Shown: piece after piece, positions 55,558-63,642 of the stretch
Layout: each line of letters starts with the position of its first letter
Position numbering within the stretch: position 1 is the stretch's first letter
Assembly: GCA_963714795.1 (NCBI GenBank)
Contig: CAVQPS010000006.1
Span: 248,001 to 312,000 of the forward strand
Reading direction: 5' to 3'
From: DATIXJ01 sp963714795
Lineage (GTDB): Bacteria; Bacteroidota; Ignavibacteria; UBA10030; SZUA-254
Length of the DNA: 64,000 nt
Notes under the pieces: generated by a model
Seen by the model: the letters and a program-made list of their open reading frames with translations, nothing else
What the model was told of the DNA's origin: nothing
Database searches by the model: none
Translations under genes and position numbers: made by a program

Positions 55558-57041
55558 AAAAATATATTTTATATACTTTGAGTGTCATTGTCATCCTTGC
55601 ACAGCCGGTATTTGCTTCCGGTGGTGATCAATGTTTTACGTGTCACGAGGGATTGGGCGATAAAGAATCGAGCGGATACAAACATGATATTCATTTTGCC
55701 AAAGGCATATCATGTGCCGGATGCCACGGAGGGAATTCGAAATCCGAAGATATGGAAAAGGCAATGGACACGAGTGCCGGCTATCATGGAGTCCCGAAAG
55801 GTGATGATATTTCAAAAACTTGTGCCGGCTGCCATGCTGATTCCGCACGAATGAAATCATTCGGATCTTCTCTTCCGACCAATCAATGGGAGATGTTACA
55901 GACAAGCGTGCACGCCCGTCTTTCAACAAACGGACAGGAACACATTGTTCAATGCATCACCTGCCACGGCGTTCACGGCATCGTGCCGGTGAAAGATCCT
56001 GCTTCACCGGTTTATCCTTTGAATATTGTAAAAACGTGTACGAAGTGTCATTCCGATGCGGCATTCATGCGGGATTACAACCCGTCCTTGCCGGTCGACC
56101 AGGAGGCAAAATACAGGACAAGCGTTCATGGACAATTGAATGCGAAGGGTGATCCGAAACCGGCCGCGTGTGCAAGTTGTCATGGCAGTCATGATATCCG
56201 TTCTGCGAAAGATGCGAAATCAAGAATTTATCCTGTGAATCTTCCGTCGACGTGCGCAAATTGTCATAGTAATGCTACATATATGAAAGCATATAACATT
56301 CCGACGGATCAGTTCGATAAATTCTCCAGGAGTGTACACGGAATCGAACTTCTGCAGAAACATGATGTTTCGGCACCCGCGTGCAATAGTTGTCATGGCA
56401 ATCATGGCGCTGCGCCGCCGGGAGTTGAATCGGTTTCCAAAGTGTGCGGCACATGTCATGCGTTGAATGCCGATCTGTTCTCCGGAAGTCCGCATAAAAA
56501 AGCATTCGATGATAAGCATTTGCCCGAATGTGAAACGTGTCATAGTAATCATGAAATTGTACCCGCCACGAAAGTGATGCTTGGGACTGGAAAAGATGCG
56601 GTGTGCAGCCGGTGCCACGATCAACAAACCAATCCGAAAGGATATGAAGTTGCCGGCGTGATGCGTGCCTTGACAGACAGCCTTGAATCGCAGGAAGATC
56701 TTGCAACCGTTCTTCTCGGGAAAGCCGAACAAAAAGGGATGGAAGTTTCAGAATCCCGGTTCAAATTACGCGATGTCCATCAGGCGCGCTTACAGTCCCG
56801 TACGATGGTGCATTCATTCGATGAGGGGAAGTTTCGTGAAGTTGTCGATAAAGGATTAAAAACCTCCGCGGGTGTGATTGAGGAAGGCCAGCATGCCATC
56901 GATGAATATTATTTCCGGCGTTGGGGATTGGGAATTGCTACCATTATCATTACGATTGTCACTGTCGCACTGTATTTTACAATCAAGGGCATTGAGCGAA
57001 AACAACGGAATGCTATGAAATCGAATACTATCATAAAATAA
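55554..57041 (+). CDS. 11-heme membrane-anchored cytochrome c
   Basis: A 495-residue protein with signal peptide (MKKYILYTLSVIVILAQPVF), 11 CxxCH sites in the first 360 residues, a helical segment, and a C-terminal membrane helix (LGIATIIITIVTVALYFTI). ATG 55554 overlaps the cytochrome b stop by 4 bases, so it is probably the electron-accepting subunit of that bc complex, replacing cytochrome c1. Repeated patterns such as SVHGQLNAKGDPKPAACASC suggest internal duplication. Confidence 0.88.
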   Translation: MKKYILYTLSVIVILAQPVFASGGDQCFTCHEGLGDKESSGYKHDIHFAKGISCAGCHGGNSKSEDMEKAMDTSAGYHGVPKGDDISKTCAGCHADSARMKSFGSSLPTNQWEMLQTSVHARLSTNGQEHIVQCITCHGVHGIVPVKDPASPVYPLNIVKTCTKCHSDAAFMRDYNPSLPVDQEAKYRTSVHGQLNAKGDPKPAACASCHGSHDIRSAKDAKSRIYPVNLPSTCANCHSNATYMKAYNIPTDQFDKFSRSVHGIELLQKHDVSAPACNSCHGNHGAAPPGVESVSKVCGTCHALNADLFSGSPHKKAFDDKHLPECETCHSNHEIVPATKVMLGTGKDAVCSRCHDQQTNPKGYEVAGVMRALTDSLESQEDLATVLLGKAEQKGMEVSESRFKLRDVHQARLQSRTMVHSFDEGKFREVVDKGLKTSAGVIEEGQHAIDEYYFRRWGLGIATIIITIVTVALYFTIKGIERKQRNAMKSNTIIK

Positions 57042-57044
57042 AAA

Positions 57045-59282
57045 ATGAATATCGGACAGATCAGCATTATCATTGCGTTCATTTCTGCGCTCGGTGCAAC
57101 CTATTTTTATGTTCAAGAAGGCAGGAATAAGTCTCTAACTTCTGTAACCGCCGGGCTACCGGGAAAAAGTTTCGGTTACCGGTTGTTCATCATCTCAGCA
57201 TTGTTCGGTGGCATTGCTGCTATTACGATGCTGGTGCTGTTGCTGACACATCAGTATCAATACAGTTACGTTGCGCATTACAGTTCGGATTCTCTTCCGG
57301 CGATTTATCTTGTGTCCGCTTTCTGGGCGGGACAAGAAGGGACGTTTCTTCTCTGGTCGCTGTATGTTTGTGTGATGGGATTGGTTTTTTCGGGTTTTGG
57401 GAAACGTCGGGATGCTATTGCAATGGCGGTTGTGAGTGCCTTTGCCGGATTCCTGTTTTTGTTGATGATTGCGAAAAGTCCGTTCGAAATTTCCCAAACT
57501 ATTCCTCACGATGGTGAGGGAATGAATCCTCTTCTCCAGGATTTGTGGATGGCGATTCATCCGCCGATTCTTTTTATGGGTTACGCCGCTACGGTCTTTC
57601 CATTTGCCCTGGTTATTTCTGCTCTCTGGAAAAAGGATTTCGGCCACTGGTTTTCTTCAGGATTTTCCTGGACGTTATTCGCCGCTCTTACTCTCGGAGC
57701 GGGAATTATTATCGGCGGATTCTGGGCGTATGAAGTCCTCGGTTGGGGGGGATACTGGGGTTGGGATCCGGTGGAAAATTCTTCTCTTGTGCCGTGGTTG
57801 ACTCTTCTGGCACTGGTTCATGGGTTTGTGATTCAGCGGGCGCGTGGTTCTCTTGTACGAACAAATGCATTGATCGCGATTCTTGTTTTCTTGTTTGTGT
57901 TGTACGCAACGTTTCTTACCCGCAGCGGAGTGCTTGCCGATTTCTCCGTCCATTCTTTTGTCGACCTTGGTATCAATGGATATCTCATCGGTGTTTTAGC
58001 GGTTTCAACGGTTCTCGGCATTGGAGTATTTGTGTGGCGGTTCCGGTCTGTAACGTCAGCAAAAATGGATTTCTCCCATCTGAACCGGGAGATGACGCTT
58101 GCCATCAGTATGGCCGTCCTTTTGCTCGGTGTTCTGTTCACATTTTTTGGGATGTCGTCTCCTTTGTTGACCGGTATGTTCGGAAAAGCATCACAGGTCG
58201 ACACATCATTTTATAATAAAGTGAATCTTCCGGTTGCCATTGGTATCGCTCTTCTTCTCGGGATCACGCCATTCCTCGGGTGGAAGGAAGAAGCGAAGCA
58301 GGGAATGATTCGTCGTTATTCTATGTCGCTTGCTCTTACCGTGCTGAGCTGCGTTATAGCGTACGTTGCCGGAGTAACATCGTGGTGGATGATGCTGTTT
58401 GTTGGAACGGCGGCATTCGGTCTTATCAGTAATGTCATTATCACGTTTCGTCAATACAGGACAGGCTGGCTCATGCTCGGCGGGCCGATTGCGCATATCG
58501 GTGTCGGGCTTCTTTTTCTCGGCATACTCGGGTCGGGGAGCTTCGACGATACAACACGCCTTCTTCTTATTCCGGGACAGCCGCAGAATGCGTTCGGTTA
58601 CCAGTTTACATTTCGGGGAATACCGGATCTGCATGCAGAGAAACCGAAAATCGATATTGAAGTTTCCGACGGGAAACAATCGTACATCGCTTCGCCGTCG
58701 CTGTATTTCAGTAATTATAATCAATCGTTGATGCGGCAGCCGGATATCAAGATTTTCCCGATGAAAGATCTGTATATCTCGCCGATGGAGGTTCATGTTC
58801 CCGATCCGGCAGAAAGCGGGAATCTCCGGACACTCGATCTGACGAAAGGGGAAACCAAAGAATTTGCCGGATACAAAGTTACCTTTGAGCGGTTCGAAAC
58901 GGGACAGCATGATCAGGGTGGCATGATGTCTGTCGGTGCTGTCCTGAAAGTTACCGTCGGTGATAAAGAATTCGAAGTGATTCCTCAGTTTTCTATTACC
59001 AGTCGTGGCGAGAGGCAAACAACACCGGTGCCACTGCCTGCCCAGTCTTCAACATCATCATTACATGGGCCACAAATTGCACTCGACGCTATCAATGTCG
59101 ATGAACAGCAGGTGCATCTTGAGTTCTTTGGACTTGCACCGAAGGAAAATCCGCAGCCGGCGCAGACTCTTCTAGTCGAGGTTAGTACGAAACCTCTGAT
59201 GATGGTTCTTTGGACCGGCGTTGTGCTGATCATTGCGGGGTCGGTAATTGCCTGGCGGCGGAGAGTGGTTTCAGCAGAGTAG
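57045..59282 (+). CDS. ccmF: Cytochrome c heme lyase CcmF/NrfE
   Basis: A 745-residue membrane protein with about fifteen helices. It attaches heme to CxxCH sites in System I maturation. The WWD domain reads WAYEVLGWGGYWGWDPVENS, and WAGQEGTFLLWSLY is the upstream CcmF block. The His ligands next to these regions are in place. It starts 3 bases after the 11-heme gene, the last member of the operon. Other ccm genes are not in the window. Confidence 0.93.
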   Translation: MNIGQISIIIAFISALGATYFYVQEGRNKSLTSVTAGLPGKSFGYRLFIISALFGGIAAITMLVLLLTHQYQYSYVAHYSSDSLPAIYLVSAFWAGQEGTFLLWSLYVCVMGLVFSGFGKRRDAIAMAVVSAFAGFLFLLMIAKSPFEISQTIPHDGEGMNPLLQDLWMAIHPPILFMGYAATVFPFALVISALWKKDFGHWFSSGFSWTLFAALTLGAGIIIGGFWAYEVLGWGGYWGWDPVENSSLVPWLTLLALVHGFVIQRARGSLVRTNALIAILVFLFVLYATFLTRSGVLADFSVHSFVDLGINGYLIGVLAVSTVLGIGVFVWRFRSVTSAKMDFSHLNREMTLAISMAVLLLGVLFTFFGMSSPLLTGMFGKASQVDTSFYNKVNLPVAIGIALLLGITPFLGWKEEAKQGMIRRYSMSLALTVLSCVIAYVAGVTSWWMMLFVGTAAFGLISNVIITFRQYRTGWLMLGGPIAHIGVGLLFLGILGSGSFDDTTRLLLIPGQPQNAFGYQFTFRGIPDLHAEKPKIDIEVSDGKQSYIASPSLYFSNYNQSLMRQPDIKIFPMKDLYISPMEVHVPDPAESGNLRTLDLTKGETKEFAGYKVTFERFETGQHDQGGMMSVGAVLKVTVGDKEFEVIPQFSITSRGERQTTPVPLPAQSSTSSLHGPQIALDAINVDEQQVHLEFFGLAPKENPQPAQTLLVEVSTKPLMMVLWTGVVLIIAGSVIAWRRRVVSAE

Positions 59283-59352
59283 CTTTTCGTGTAATTGACC
59301 AATACTATTCAATTACTCCATTTATCCGTTTAAACCTGCTCGTTTTGAGAAA

Positions 59353-59368
59353 TGATTATCAATATTGA
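59353..59368 (+). promoter_or_regulatory. Candidate activator site upstream of the octaheme operon
   Basis: TGATTATCAATATTGA, 62-77 bases upstream of the -24 element. It is preceded by AGAAA as in the copy at 48956. A short palindrome TTTCATGAAA follows at 59373-59382. Confidence 0.38.
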
Positions 59369-59429
59369 AAACTTTCATGAAAAACGGGTTTGATATCATA
59401 TATTTCCTCCAAAATTACTATTAATTTGA

Positions 59430-59445
59430 TGGCACACCGTTTGCC
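59430..59445 (+). promoter_or_regulatory. Sigma-54 promoter of the octaheme operon
   Basis: TGGCACACCGTTTGCC matches TGGCAC-N5-TTGC exactly, with GG-N10-GC spacing. It is the best match of the set. It lies about 120 bases upstream of the octaheme start, leaving room for the small frame at 59485. Confidence 0.7.
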
Positions 59446-59484
59446 ATAATAATATATGGGTATTCGAGATAGAGTGATTAAATA

Positions 59485-59556
59485 ATGAAAAAATGGGCAG
59501 ATGAATTTGTGGTTGCAAATGAAAAATGTACAAGAATTTTTACAAACCATCAATGA
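59485..59556 (+). CDS. Possible 23-residue leader peptide
   Basis: A short frame starting MKKWADEF and ending in TNHQ. It follows a GAGTGA site, and its TGA overlaps ATG 59553 of the octaheme gene (ATGA). It could couple translation, since that ATG has no ribosome site of its own. It may also be chance. Confidence 0.3.
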   Translation: MKKWADEFVVANEKCTRIFTNHQ

Positions 59557-60770
59557 AATTGAGTCTCCAAATAGTTCTCATCGTGCTTATCGGTACAGTA
59601 TTCTTTTTGGGGGATGTTCCTCAACAAAAAATCACTATCGTGGCTCCTGTAATGCCTGACTCGATATCATATGAACAAGGAAAGATATTTGTGTTATCAG
59701 TGACAAAAGATTCCGTTGATAACTCTCTTACTGCTTCCACTCAATGGCAGGAAACAAAATTTTTGGAAGTTTTTTCCAATGATGGCAAAGATGCTTTTCC
59801 GAAAGAGTTTATCAAACTCTTTCCTTCTCATTCGACGATTCAAAAAGTTTGGTACATGTTTAAATTCAGTAACTACTATTCAATTCCTGAATCGGTTCAG
59901 TATGCTTACACCGATACAATTTCCGTCAGAACTTTTTGGGGGAAACCGGAATTGTCGCTCCTGTTGAATGAAGTAAAATCCACGAAAGCAGAACATCTCC
60001 TGCTCATGGTTCGCGGCTGGCACGATAGTTCGTACACTACGGCGTTCGATGACCCCATTGCGGATAATCGTTCTCTATTTAAACTCCAACTGCATCTTAT
60101 TCCTGGTGCGAATATCCTTTACTTTGCACCCGGTGGAAGAAAGAAAGATGCGTTTGAATACGTCACCGATTTTGTGAACGAATCAAAACCTCTCGATACG
60201 CGTGCGAATCGATTTCATAATTCGGAAATCGAAAAAAGCTGTACGACGTGCCACGAAGGTCTCCCGAGCGCTGACGGCGGTAAATCGATGAAAGCGGATT
60301 GTTCGGTTTGTCATAAAGCGATTGCGTCAGGATCAATGATTCATTCTCCGGTAGAAATGAACGAATGCGTTACCTGTCATAGCTGGTCGCAGGAAAAAAA
60401 CAGCATGGTGGTCACCAAAGGTGTGCCTGATGCGTGTTTCGATTGCCATACGGAGAAAAAGATCACGATCGATAGTTCAAGAGTACAACACCCGGTTGCC
60501 ACGGATTGCGTAACATGTCATTCCCCTCACGCAAGCAGCGAAGGACCTCATCTTGTCAAGAAAAACATTTATGATCTCTGTGGCGATTGCCATGAAGATA
60601 AAAAGATGAATCATCCTGTCGGCAAACATCCGGTTCGTTTTGCCAAAACAATTACCGGCGATGAAATATCTTGCGTCAGTTGCCACACTCCGCATGGATC
60701 GGAAAACGACCACCTCTTGAAAGTCGGTGGAAATTCAATGATGATTTGCATCCAATGCCATAATCAATGA
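59553..60770 (+). CDS. Octaheme cytochrome c, exported
   Basis: A 405-residue protein with signal-like helix (MKLSLQIVLIVLIGTVFFLG). A heme-free N-terminal domain of about 200 residues (DSISYEQGKIFVLSVTKDSV, EHLLLMVRGWHDSSYTTAFD) resembles cytochrome-associated ethylbenzene-dehydrogenase-like or jelly-roll domains only loosely. The C-terminal part has eight CxxCH sites, some in the doubled-CxxCH pattern (CVTCHSPHASSEGPHLV, CVSCHTPHGSENDHLL). A start at ATG 59526 is possible and adds nine residues. It begins the second cytochrome operon. Confidence 0.82.
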   Translation: MKLSLQIVLIVLIGTVFFLGDVPQQKITIVAPVMPDSISYEQGKIFVLSVTKDSVDNSLTASTQWQETKFLEVFSNDGKDAFPKEFIKLFPSHSTIQKVWYMFKFSNYYSIPESVQYAYTDTISVRTFWGKPELSLLLNEVKSTKAEHLLLMVRGWHDSSYTTAFDDPIADNRSLFKLQLHLIPGANILYFAPGGRKKDAFEYVTDFVNESKPLDTRANRFHNSEIEKSCTTCHEGLPSADGGKSMKADCSVCHKAIASGSMIHSPVEMNECVTCHSWSQEKNSMVVTKGVPDACFDCHTEKKITIDSSRVQHPVATDCVTCHSPHASSEGPHLVKKNIYDLCGDCHEDKKMNHPVGKHPVRFAKTITGDEISCVSCHTPHGSENDHLLKVGGNSMMICIQCHNQ

Positions 60771-61618
60771 CCGGGTATATACGATATTGCCTGCTTGCGT
60801 TCCTTTTCCTCCCGTCATCCATAGTTTCTGCCCAAATTATGAATGATCTCGGCATGGTGGGGGGAAGTGGTTTAGTATTCACGCCGACAATCGGTGTGAC
60901 ACCCGAAGCGCAATTCCGTTTCGATGCTTCACGGATAAGTTTTCTCCGGCCTGAAAACGGTGGTTTCAACAGCGTGGGGATCACCAGTGGTCTTTCTGAG
61001 AATATGGAATTTACGGCAGAGTTTCAATCTGCTCAAACAGGAGAATCGATCTCACCGTCTTTTATCGGATTTGGCGGGAAATTCGTCATGCCGTTTACGC
61101 TGCCGTTTGAATTCCGGTCTGCTATTTGGGCTGAGATCATTTCGACTTCCAACCCGAATACTGCTCCCATTTTTTCATCCTCGATCGATCGGGGAGGGAT
61201 TGTTCTGCATCCGTCACTCATTGAAAAATTTAACGGTAATATTCTTCTCGGCATTACTGACGCCGATAACACGAAGAAGTTTGCCGCCGGATGTAACGCC
61301 TCCCACATTGTCAACGGATTGTTAAAAATCGGCGGCGAGTATCTCTACAACTATTATGGCCGTAATGACAGGCAGGAGTCGATGCTCATTCTCCTTCGCG
61401 CAATGCCGAATGTTTGTGTACAATTGAGTCCCGGTTACCTGCAGTCTTCGGTAATGTCCACATGGATGTTTACCGTCGGTGTTTCTGTTTCGACAGCAAG
61501 TATAGAATTTGTAACACCTGATAACGTGAAGGATAAGAATAACAGTGCGCCTTCATTCGATGACCTGGAAAAACAGATACATGATGAGCAGAAAGACAAT
61601 AAGAAGGATAACCAATGA
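60767..61618 (+). CDS. Putative outer-membrane beta-barrel protein
   Basis: A 283-residue exported protein with a signal peptide (CLLAFLFLPSSIVSAQ). The middle alternates hydrophobic and polar residues in strands of about ten (QFRFDASRISFLRP, NMEFTAEFQSAQ, LLKIGGEYLYNYYG), as in outer-membrane barrels. It has a charged C-terminal tail (DEQKDNKKDNQ). It overlaps both neighbours by 4 bases, so it is tied to the octaheme and NHL proteins. It could be a porin sheath for electron transfer, but no family was recognised. Confidence 0.6.
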   Translation: MTGYIRYCLLAFLFLPSSIVSAQIMNDLGMVGGSGLVFTPTIGVTPEAQFRFDASRISFLRPENGGFNSVGITSGLSENMEFTAEFQSAQTGESISPSFIGFGGKFVMPFTLPFEFRSAIWAEIISTSNPNTAPIFSSSIDRGGIVLHPSLIEKFNGNILLGITDADNTKKFAAGCNASHIVNGLLKIGGEYLYNYYGRNDRQESMLILLRAMPNVCVQLSPGYLQSSVMSTWMFTVGVSVSTASIEFVTPDNVKDKNNSAPSFDDLEKQIHDEQKDNKKDNQ

Positions 61619-62634
61619 GATGCTTTGCATTAAATGTTCGTACCTTGTTTGCTCTCTTTATGTTGGGGTTGGGCATTGCCGGCTGTTCCGGTTCAAAACA
61701 ATCCGAAACGAATGAATTTGTGTGGCCGTCTCCACCCGATGAGCCCCGTATCAAATACGTGAGGACTATACTGGGGTCTGATGATTATGTATCGGGGCTG
61801 GGCTCCATCACGCGGGCATTAGCTGGCGGATCAAATGCGATCACGCTTTCCAATCCATTCGATCTTTGTACGGATGGTTGCGGGCACATTTGGGTCACTG
61901 ACGCAGCCCTCGGTGTCATTCTCTTCGATGATGTCAAGAAAGAAGTTACCCAGGTCGGCGAGCTGAGCAAGATTCCCCTGGATGATCCCCGCGGCATCGC
62001 ATACGGTAATAACAAAGTATTTATCGGTGTTGCTTCGCTCGGGCAGGTTGTTGTTCTCACTCCGGAAGGCAAAGACCTTTATGCGATCGGCAAGCGCGGC
62101 AGGTTTCACAACCCTGTCGATGTGGTGTATGACAGTTTGAAGCACCGTGTTATCGTTGTTGATAATAAGTTGAACAATGTTTCCGTGTTTTCTGAGAGGG
62201 GCGATTCGCTCTTTGTCTTTGGTAATCGGGGAAGCGGTGATGGAGAATTTAATTTTCCGCAAAGCGCGGCGGTCGACGGTGAAAGTAATATATATATCGT
62301 CGACTCATTCAATTTTCGGATCGAGATTTTTGATTCGACCGGAAAATATCTCCGGAAATTCGGCTCCGAGGGTGACGCGTGGGGAATGTTCGGCCGGCCG
62401 AAAGGGATCGTTCTTGACTCGTATAAAAATATTTATGTCACCGACGCTTTCTTCCACAATTTTCAGGTGTTCAATCAACAAGGAGAACTTCTGTTGTTCG
62501 TAGGAAAGTTCTCTGCGGGAAATGACGGATTTCAGGATCCGGTGAGTTTGGCGATTGATCAAAAAAATACATTGTATGTCACTGATCAGCTCAACAAAAG
62601 GATTCAGGTTTTTCAATTGTTAAAAGGTAATTAA
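61615..62634 (+). CDS. NHL-repeat (six-bladed propeller) lipoprotein
   Basis: A 339-residue lipoprotein with lipobox GIAGC. NHL repeats fill the rest: PFDLCTDGCGHIWVTDAALG, NFPQSAAVDGESNIYIVDSF, RPKGIVLDSYKNIYVTDAFF, PVSLAIDQKNTLYVTDQLNK. Proteins of this kind accompany multiheme cytochromes in Geobacter-like genomes and may guide assembly or docking. Its contact partner here is unproven. The tight overlap with the barrel gene suggests a common complex. Confidence 0.88.
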   Translation: MRCFALNVRTLFALFMLGLGIAGCSGSKQSETNEFVWPSPPDEPRIKYVRTILGSDDYVSGLGSITRALAGGSNAITLSNPFDLCTDGCGHIWVTDAALGVILFDDVKKEVTQVGELSKIPLDDPRGIAYGNNKVFIGVASLGQVVVLTPEGKDLYAIGKRGRFHNPVDVVYDSLKHRVIVVDNKLNNVSVFSERGDSLFVFGNRGSGDGEFNFPQSAAVDGESNIYIVDSFNFRIEIFDSTGKYLRKFGSEGDAWGMFGRPKGIVLDSYKNIYVTDAFFHNFQVFNQQGELLLFVGKFSAGNDGFQDPVSLAIDQKNTLYVTDQLNKRIQVFQLLKGN

Positions 62635-62642
62635 AACTTAAT

Positions 62643-62687
62643 TTCTCATGCGCCTCATGAGAATTAGGTGTGGTACCACAATGAGGC
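62643..62687 (+). promoter_or_regulatory. Alternative RNA hairpins upstream of the tetraheme cytochrome
   Basis: TTCTCATG-CGCCT-CATGAGAA forms one hairpin (62643-62663). GCCTCAT (62652-62658) can instead pair with ATGAGGC (62681-62687), closing over the perfect palindrome TGTGGTACCACA (62669-62680). The two folds exclude each other. There is no T-tract. It could be a processing or stability element or an attenuator between the NHL and cytochrome genes. Confidence 0.4.
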
Positions 62688-62719
62688 AACATTAACGTTA
62701 AATAACAGGAGAAACATTT

Positions 62720-63529
62720 ATGAAACATACACTTATCGCACTGCTTGCCGTGCTTTTGATTGCCGGCATTGCTATGGCGCAGAATGCCGGAACATCGAAG
62801 ATGACGGCGGGAACACAGGGCGTATTGTCCGGTATGGCAGGCGGACCGCACGACTTTACGTCTACTGCGTCCGATTCAATTGGCCAAAAGATGATCGGTC
62901 CGACCAACTTTCTCTGCGGCTATTGCCATGTTCCACACATTTCAAGCTCCGGCATTGCAGTTCCGCTTTGGGCACGTAAGTCTATCGTGACCGGAACGAC
63001 TCATACCGGGATCGTCTTCGGAAACTATGCCAGCAGTCTCATGGATGCAACGACGCAACCTGTCAACACGACCGATAATTTCAGTTCATTCTGCTTGAGC
63101 TGTCACGACGGAAGTCAGATGTTTGCGTCATCCGCTTACCAGTCATTGCCGGTTCCACACTCAACCCCGTGGCCGGGAACGTCTGTCGGCTTCGATACAG
63201 TGAGAGTTCCGACGTACATGAACATGAGCACAACCGGTTCATACGGTGGTCTTACCCACATCCATCCTGTGAATTTTGTATACAATTCGGCATTAGCAGG
63301 TTTGGATGCAGGATTGTACGATCCGGGCGCCCAGAAATATTTGTATATGGATGCGACGTATGGTGCAGTCGGACGTCTGTTCCCTGACGGTTCGGGCAAT
63401 CTTACGATGCAATGCTCGTCATGCCACAACCCGCACATCAATACGAAAACTCAGACAGCGGGAACTACGCCTCTTCTTGAAGGCACGCTTGATGGCGGTA
63501 AACTCTGCGTTGCATGTCATGCGAAGTAA
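62720..63529 (+). CDS. Secreted tetraheme cytochrome c, Gly/Ser/Thr-rich
   Basis: A 269-residue exported protein with signal peptide (LIALLAVLLIAGIAMAQ) and only four hemes (CGYCHVPH, CLSCH, CSSCHNPH, CVACH). The sites are separated by long stretches rich in Gly, Ser and Thr. CGYCHVPH followed by PLWARKS recalls the CxxCHTPH...PLWN pattern of Geobacter-type extracellular cytochromes. The low heme density and loop-rich body are compatible with a filament-forming cytochrome of the OmcE kind, but this is inference. A GGAG ribosome site precedes ATG 62720, and a terminator follows. Confidence 0.82.
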   Translation: MKHTLIALLAVLLIAGIAMAQNAGTSKMTAGTQGVLSGMAGGPHDFTSTASDSIGQKMIGPTNFLCGYCHVPHISSSGIAVPLWARKSIVTGTTHTGIVFGNYASSLMDATTQPVNTTDNFSSFCLSCHDGSQMFASSAYQSLPVPHSTPWPGTSVGFDTVRVPTYMNMSTTGSYGGLTHIHPVNFVYNSALAGLDAGLYDPGAQKYLYMDATYGAVGRLFPDGSGNLTMQCSSCHNPHINTKTQTAGTTPLLEGTLDGGKLCVACHAK

Positions 63530-63567
63530 CGTTGTAACGATATCGTTTGGAAGTATGCTGTGAATTA

Positions 63568-63605
63568 CTCTGGCGCGTCCTTGTTCAAACCAGGGAGCGC
63601 CAGAG
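63568..63605 (+). terminator. Probable terminator after the tetraheme cytochrome gene
   Basis: The nine-base arms CTCTGGCGC and GCGCCAGAG pair perfectly around an 20-base loop. The following ATTGTATTGTG is only moderately T-rich, so termination may be partial, allowing read-through into the next gene. Confidence 0.55.
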
Positions 63606-63642
63606 ATTGTATTGTGAGATTGCTACATAAAGGCAAGGGGAA

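Noticed and set aside
63568..63605. Sigma-54 promoter before the last gene (TGGCGCGTCCTTGTT)
   Set aside because: The spacing is off by one base and the -12 box is TTGTT out of register. The sequence is better explained as a terminator arm.
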